The notes beneath the pieces were generated by a model. It was not told the origin of the DNA, searched no databases, and saw nothing but the letters and a program-made list of their open reading frames with translations. Position numbers and translations under genes: made by a program. A stretch of 24,941 nt of DNA, taken from assembly GCA_026647295.1 (NCBI GenBank), contig JAPKHB010000012.1:1-24941 (forward strand). The letters run 5' to 3'. Numbering within the stretch: the stretch's first letter is position 1; each line of letters starts with the position of its first letter. Below, piece after piece: positions 22,139-24,941 of this stretch. Origin of the DNA: Planctomycetota bacterium (GTDB lineage: Bacteria; Planctomycetota; PLA2; JAEUHO01).

Positions 22139-24941
22139 CTATCGCGCCGGGACCTCGTAGGCTCCGGGCCGCTGCAGATCGTAGATCACCACGACGTCGG
22201 CGGCGTGGTTGGCCGCGGGGTACCGGCGGCGCGCCTCGACGAGGGCGCGGTCCTGCGCGTTGTCGTCGACCTTGTAGCGGGCGTGCTGCGCGCGGTGGTG
22301 GGCGGCCCGGGCGTCGTCGCCGAGCTCCGCGAAGAGCAGGGCGAGGTTCCAGTGGGCGTCCACGTTCTCCGGGTCGAAGGCGAGCGCCCGCTCGAACCAG
22401 TCCACGGCCTCGCGCTGGAGCCGCTCGCGGGCGGCGGGGTCGGCGCGCTCCTGCTTGCTGCGTTCGAAGAGGGTCTGTCCCAGTTCACCCAGCACGCGGT
22501 AGTCCTGGCTGAAGTCGAACTGCCGGCGGCGGGTCTCCTCCGTGTCCATCTCGACCACGGCCCGGAAGTCGGCGATCGCCTGGTCGAGGAAGCCGCCCTG
22601 CTTGTTGACCAGGCCGGTGAACCACGCCACCGACCACGGCGGGGCGGGCGGGTCGTGACGGGCGGCGCGGCCGAGCGCCGCGGCGGCCTCCTCGAGCCGG
22701 CCTTCGGCCAGCAGCAGCCGTCCCAGGTTGAGCGGGCCGTCGGGCCGCCCCAGGCGTTCGACGGCCCGGAAGGCCTCCTCCGCCTGGCGGAACTCCCCCT
22801 TGTGCGAGTCGCCGGCCTGGAGCAGCAGTCCGATCCCGTAGTCGTTCCAACGCTGCCACTCGGGAATGGGCGAAGGCCCGGTCTCCGTGGGGTCGGGCGC
22901 CTCCGGTCCCGCCGCCACGGGGAAGGCGACCTCGTCCCGGGCCAACTCGGTGATCGGCAGGTCGTTGTGGGCGAAGGCCGCGCCCTGGAAGTGGCGCATG
23001 TAGGTCGTGTCGAACTTCCGGTACAGGAGCCGCACCGTCGCCGTGAGGGGGCCGTGTGCGTCCTCGGGCACGCGCAGCCGGTAGTGGACGACGGCCGCGG
23101 CGCCCGGCGGGATCTGATGGTTGTACAGGGGGACGAAGATGTCCTGGGGATTGCGCCGGTCGATCCGGCGGCCCTCGCGGTCGAGCATGAACACGTTGAC
23201 GAAGTGCGACCAGGGGTCGACGTCGCCCGCTCCGTCGCGGCCCCCGCTGCGGCCGATCACGCGTTCCCCGTCCCGCACCGTCACCTCGAGCCAGATCTCG
23301 TTGCTGTCGGCGGTCCCCTGCGTGAACAGGTGGCCCATCTTCACCGTGCGGATCACGGTCTCGAGCAGGACCGTCTCGCCGCGCCGGAGGACCGGGACGC
23401 GGGGGCGCACCGGCGCGAGGAGTTCGCCGTCCACGTCCGCGCCCCGCTTGACGCCGAAGAGGTCGACGCGCATCACGCCCGCCAGGAAGTCGCGGTGCGA
23501 CTGGTTGACCCAGTCGGGCATCTTCTTGAGGTGGGGGATCGCCGTGTTGGCCGACGGGAACATGTGGTCGTGGACCTTGAGTCCGCCCGTCGCGTCGAAG
23601 TCGCGCGCGCCGAAGTCCTCGGAGGGGCGCAGCGGCATGTGGCAGCCGTTGCAGTCGTGCTCGGCCTTCGGGGGGTAGTAGAAGCTGGTGATCCCGTGTC
23701 CGGAGACGCCGCTCAAGTGGTAGGCGTCGTAGCTGTTCTGGCCGCGCAGCCACTTGTAGTGGTTGAGCTCCGGCGGCAGGTGCACCTTGTGGCAGGTGCT
23801 GCAGAACTCCGGGGTCTTGTGCAGGGGCTTGAGGAAGGTCTTCTTGTGGAACTCCGGCTTGGCCAGGATCATCTGCCGGTTGATCCACCGCAGGAGCGGG
23901 TTGTCGCTGTAGGCGAAGGGGTAGTGGGGCGACTCCTCGATCGTGTAGTCCGCGTTGCCCCGCACGCTGTTCACCTTGGTGATGGCGTGGCACACGGTGC
24001 AGGTGATGCCCGCCTGCGCCATGGGGTCGGCGGCGAGGTCGTAGGTCGGGTCGTCGAACTTCGGGTCGTCGAAGGCGCCGCTGAAGAAGGGAACCGGGTC
24101 GTGGCACCCGGCGCACCAGCGCGAGGCCCGCGGGTTGCCGTTGCGTTCGTTGGAGACCCGGCGCGTCTCCAGCACGCTGAACAGGTATGCCGGGTTGTTG
24201 AAGGAGGAGAACCGGTGCGCGCTGTGCAGCCACGACTCGTGGATGTCCGCGTGGCACTCCAGGCAGTACCGGTCGTTGAGCATCGCCTCGGCGGGGATGA
24301 AGTGTCCGGTGGCCGTGCGGGCGAGCGATGGGAAGAAGTAGGTTTCGCCCTCCTTCGGCCCCACGACGTCCCACTCGTGGGGGTGGTGGGAGTGGAGGAA
24401 GACCATGGCCAGGGCGAACGCACCGGCCACCGCCGCCCAGCGGCGCCCGATGTGCCACTTGATGCGCGTGCCCGCGAGGCGGTGCAGGACGAAGAGCCAC
24501 GCCGCCACGAAGGGCAGGCCGACGTGGGCCCAGTAGACCCAGCGGCGGGCGTCCGCGTCCTTGACGGGGGCGAAGCCCTGCATGCGCACGAGGAGGAAGC
24601 CGCTCGCCAGCAGCAGCAGGGCCGCGGCGAAGAGGGCGTAGCCGGCGCGCACGGCGCGGCGGTTGGGTCGGTCGTGGGCGTTGCGGATGTGCAGGACGCC
24701 GAAGACCAGCACCGGCACGGTGAGCAGGACGCCCAACACCACGTGGGCGAAGGACATCATGTGGTAGAACCAGTTCTCGTAGAGTTGGCCGGTGCTCCAC
24801 TGCAGGAAGGTGATCGCGCCCAGGTAGACCGAGTTCACCGAGGTGAGCGCGAAGAGGGCGAAGACGACCGCGAGCAGCCGCGCGAGGCGCGGGCCGACGA
24901 CGCGGCGGTAGGGGCGGCGGCGCGGGGCCGGGACGCCGGCC
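22139..24941 (-). CDS. Membrane-anchored pentaheme c-type cytochrome with C-terminal TPRs (5' end outside window)
   Basis: The open frame continues to the window edge; an internal GTG at 24838 gives 899 aa, but the sequence upstream of it is still hydrophobic, protein-like text (LARLLAVVFALFALTS), so the true start is outside. About five membrane helices come first, with histidines in SFAHVVLG, WAHVGLPF and FVLHRLAG that could ligate b-type heme. Then come five CXXCH heme-c motifs: CLECH (24265-24251), CAGCH (24115-24101), CTVCH (24001-23987), CSTCH (23803-23789) and CNGCH (23653-23639). A beta-rich segment (about residues 480-660) and TPRs (about 700-860, for example NVDAHWNLALLFAELGDDARAA) follow. 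It probably moves electrons between the quinone pool and periplasmic partners. It is in an operon with the CRTAC1 gene, seven bases downstream. Confidence 0.92.
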   Translation of the reverse strand, partial: AGVPAPRRRPYRRVVGPRLARLLAVVFALFALTSVNSVYLGAITFLQWSTGQLYENWFYHMMSFAHVVLGVLLTVPVLVFGVLHIRNAHDRPNRRAVRAGYALFAAALLLLASGFLLVRMQGFAPVKDADARRWVYWAHVGLPFVAAWLFVLHRLAGTRIKWHIGRRWAAVAGAFALAMVFLHSHHPHEWDVVGPKEGETYFFPSLARTATGHFIPAEAMLNDRYCLECHADIHESWLHSAHRFSSFNNPAYLFSVLETRRVSNERNGNPRASRWCAGCHDPVPFFSGAFDDPKFDDPTYDLAADPMAQAGITCTVCHAITKVNSVRGNADYTIEESPHYPFAYSDNPLLRWINRQMILAKPEFHKKTFLKPLHKTPEFCSTCHKVHLPPELNHYKWLRGQNSYDAYHLSGVSGHGITSFYYPPKAEHDCNGCHMPLRPSEDFGARDFDATGGLKVHDHMFPSANTAIPHLKKMPDWVNQSHRDFLAGVMRVDLFGVKRGADVDGELLAPVRPRVPVLRRGETVLLETVIRTVKMGHLFTQGTADSNEIWLEVTVRDGERVIGRSGGRDGAGDVDPWSHFVNVFMLDREGRRIDRRNPQDIFVPLYNHQIPPGAAAVVHYRLRVPEDAHGPLTATVRLLYRKFDTTYMRHFQGAAFAHNDLPITELARDEVAFPVAAGPEAPDPTETGPSPIPEWQRWNDYGIGLLLQAGDSHKGEFRQAEEAFRAVERLGRPDGPLNLGRLLLAEGRLEEAAAALGRAARHDPPAPPWSVAWFTGLVNKQGGFLDQAIADFRAVVEMDTEETRRRQFDFSQDYRVLGELGQTLFERSKQERADPAARERLQREAVDWFERALAFDPENVDAHWNLALLFAELGDDARAAHHRAQHARYKVDDNAQDRALVEARRRYPAANHAADVVVIYDLQRPGAYEVPAR

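Noticed and set aside
22485..24800. 771-codon frame on the - strand in another phase of the cytochrome gene
   Set aside because: It shares the strand with the cytochrome but in a different frame. It has no CXXCH motifs and biased Arg/Pro composition, whereas the other frame holds all five heme motifs.

Overview
This is a very GC-rich window (about 70% or more by eye) with strong G/C third-position bias, so nearly every real gene casts long open frames on the other strand. The gene content suggests a GC-rich environmental bacterium with a periplasm and anaerobic or microaerobic respiration: WD40 repeats, CRTAC1/UnbV-type FG-GAP proteins, a multiheme cytochrome with TPRs, and sigma-54 signalling. 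Planctomycetota or a similar deep-branching, often uncultured phylum is my best guess. No rRNA or tRNA is present, so this cannot be settled from the window.

Region 1 (1-4464). A fragment of a WD40 protein enters from the left on the + strand and runs into the truncated 3' end of a histidine kinase on the - strand. The - strand operon, in transcription order, is a sigma-54-dependent NtrC-type response regulator (4145-2775), a globin-coupled sensor kinase (2785-1499) and a second histidine kinase (1502-207). All its junctions overlap. Upstream lies a 319-bp divergent regulatory region with sigma-54-like promoter elements facing both ways and a pair of identical octamers 21 bp apart.

Region 2 (4465-10406, + strand). 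This looks like the output regulon of that oxygen/redox-sensing system: a CBS-pair protein, a universal stress protein, a 64-aa helical protein, a PRPP synthetase, an AMP/thymidine phosphorylase, a beta-CASP metallo-beta-lactamase RNase and a small membrane protein. The predicted theme is RNA and nucleotide turnover and dormancy under low oxygen. It resembles in content, not necessarily in ancestry, the DosR-type regulon with its CBS and USP proteins.

Region 3 (10381-13601). An EEP-family phosphodiesterase (-) diverges from a protein-L-isoaspartate methyltransferase (+). These are followed by an exported trypsin-like serine protease with a Pro/Gly-rich linker, and by a tiny downstream gene that looks like a free-standing copy of the protease's N-terminal domain.

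Region 4 (13581-15866). A three-part fusion (persulfide-dioxygenase-like MBL, rhodanese, DUF2892 membrane domain) is divergent from an ArsR-family repressor. The two share an AT-rich overlapping promoter region, giving a likely sulfide/persulfide detoxification module. A protein-free stretch of about 500 bp with several hairpins follows and ends in a near-perfect intrinsic terminator.

Region 5 (15994-24941). A FocA/NirC-family anion channel is followed by a 1111-aa lipoprotein (TPR, FG-GAP, UnbV and an unrecognised C-terminal region). Converging from the right is an operon of a membrane-anchored pentaheme cytochrome/TPR protein (5' end outside the window) and a CRTAC1-family protein. The two FG-GAP/UnbV proteins meet tail to tail with a 29-bp overlap.
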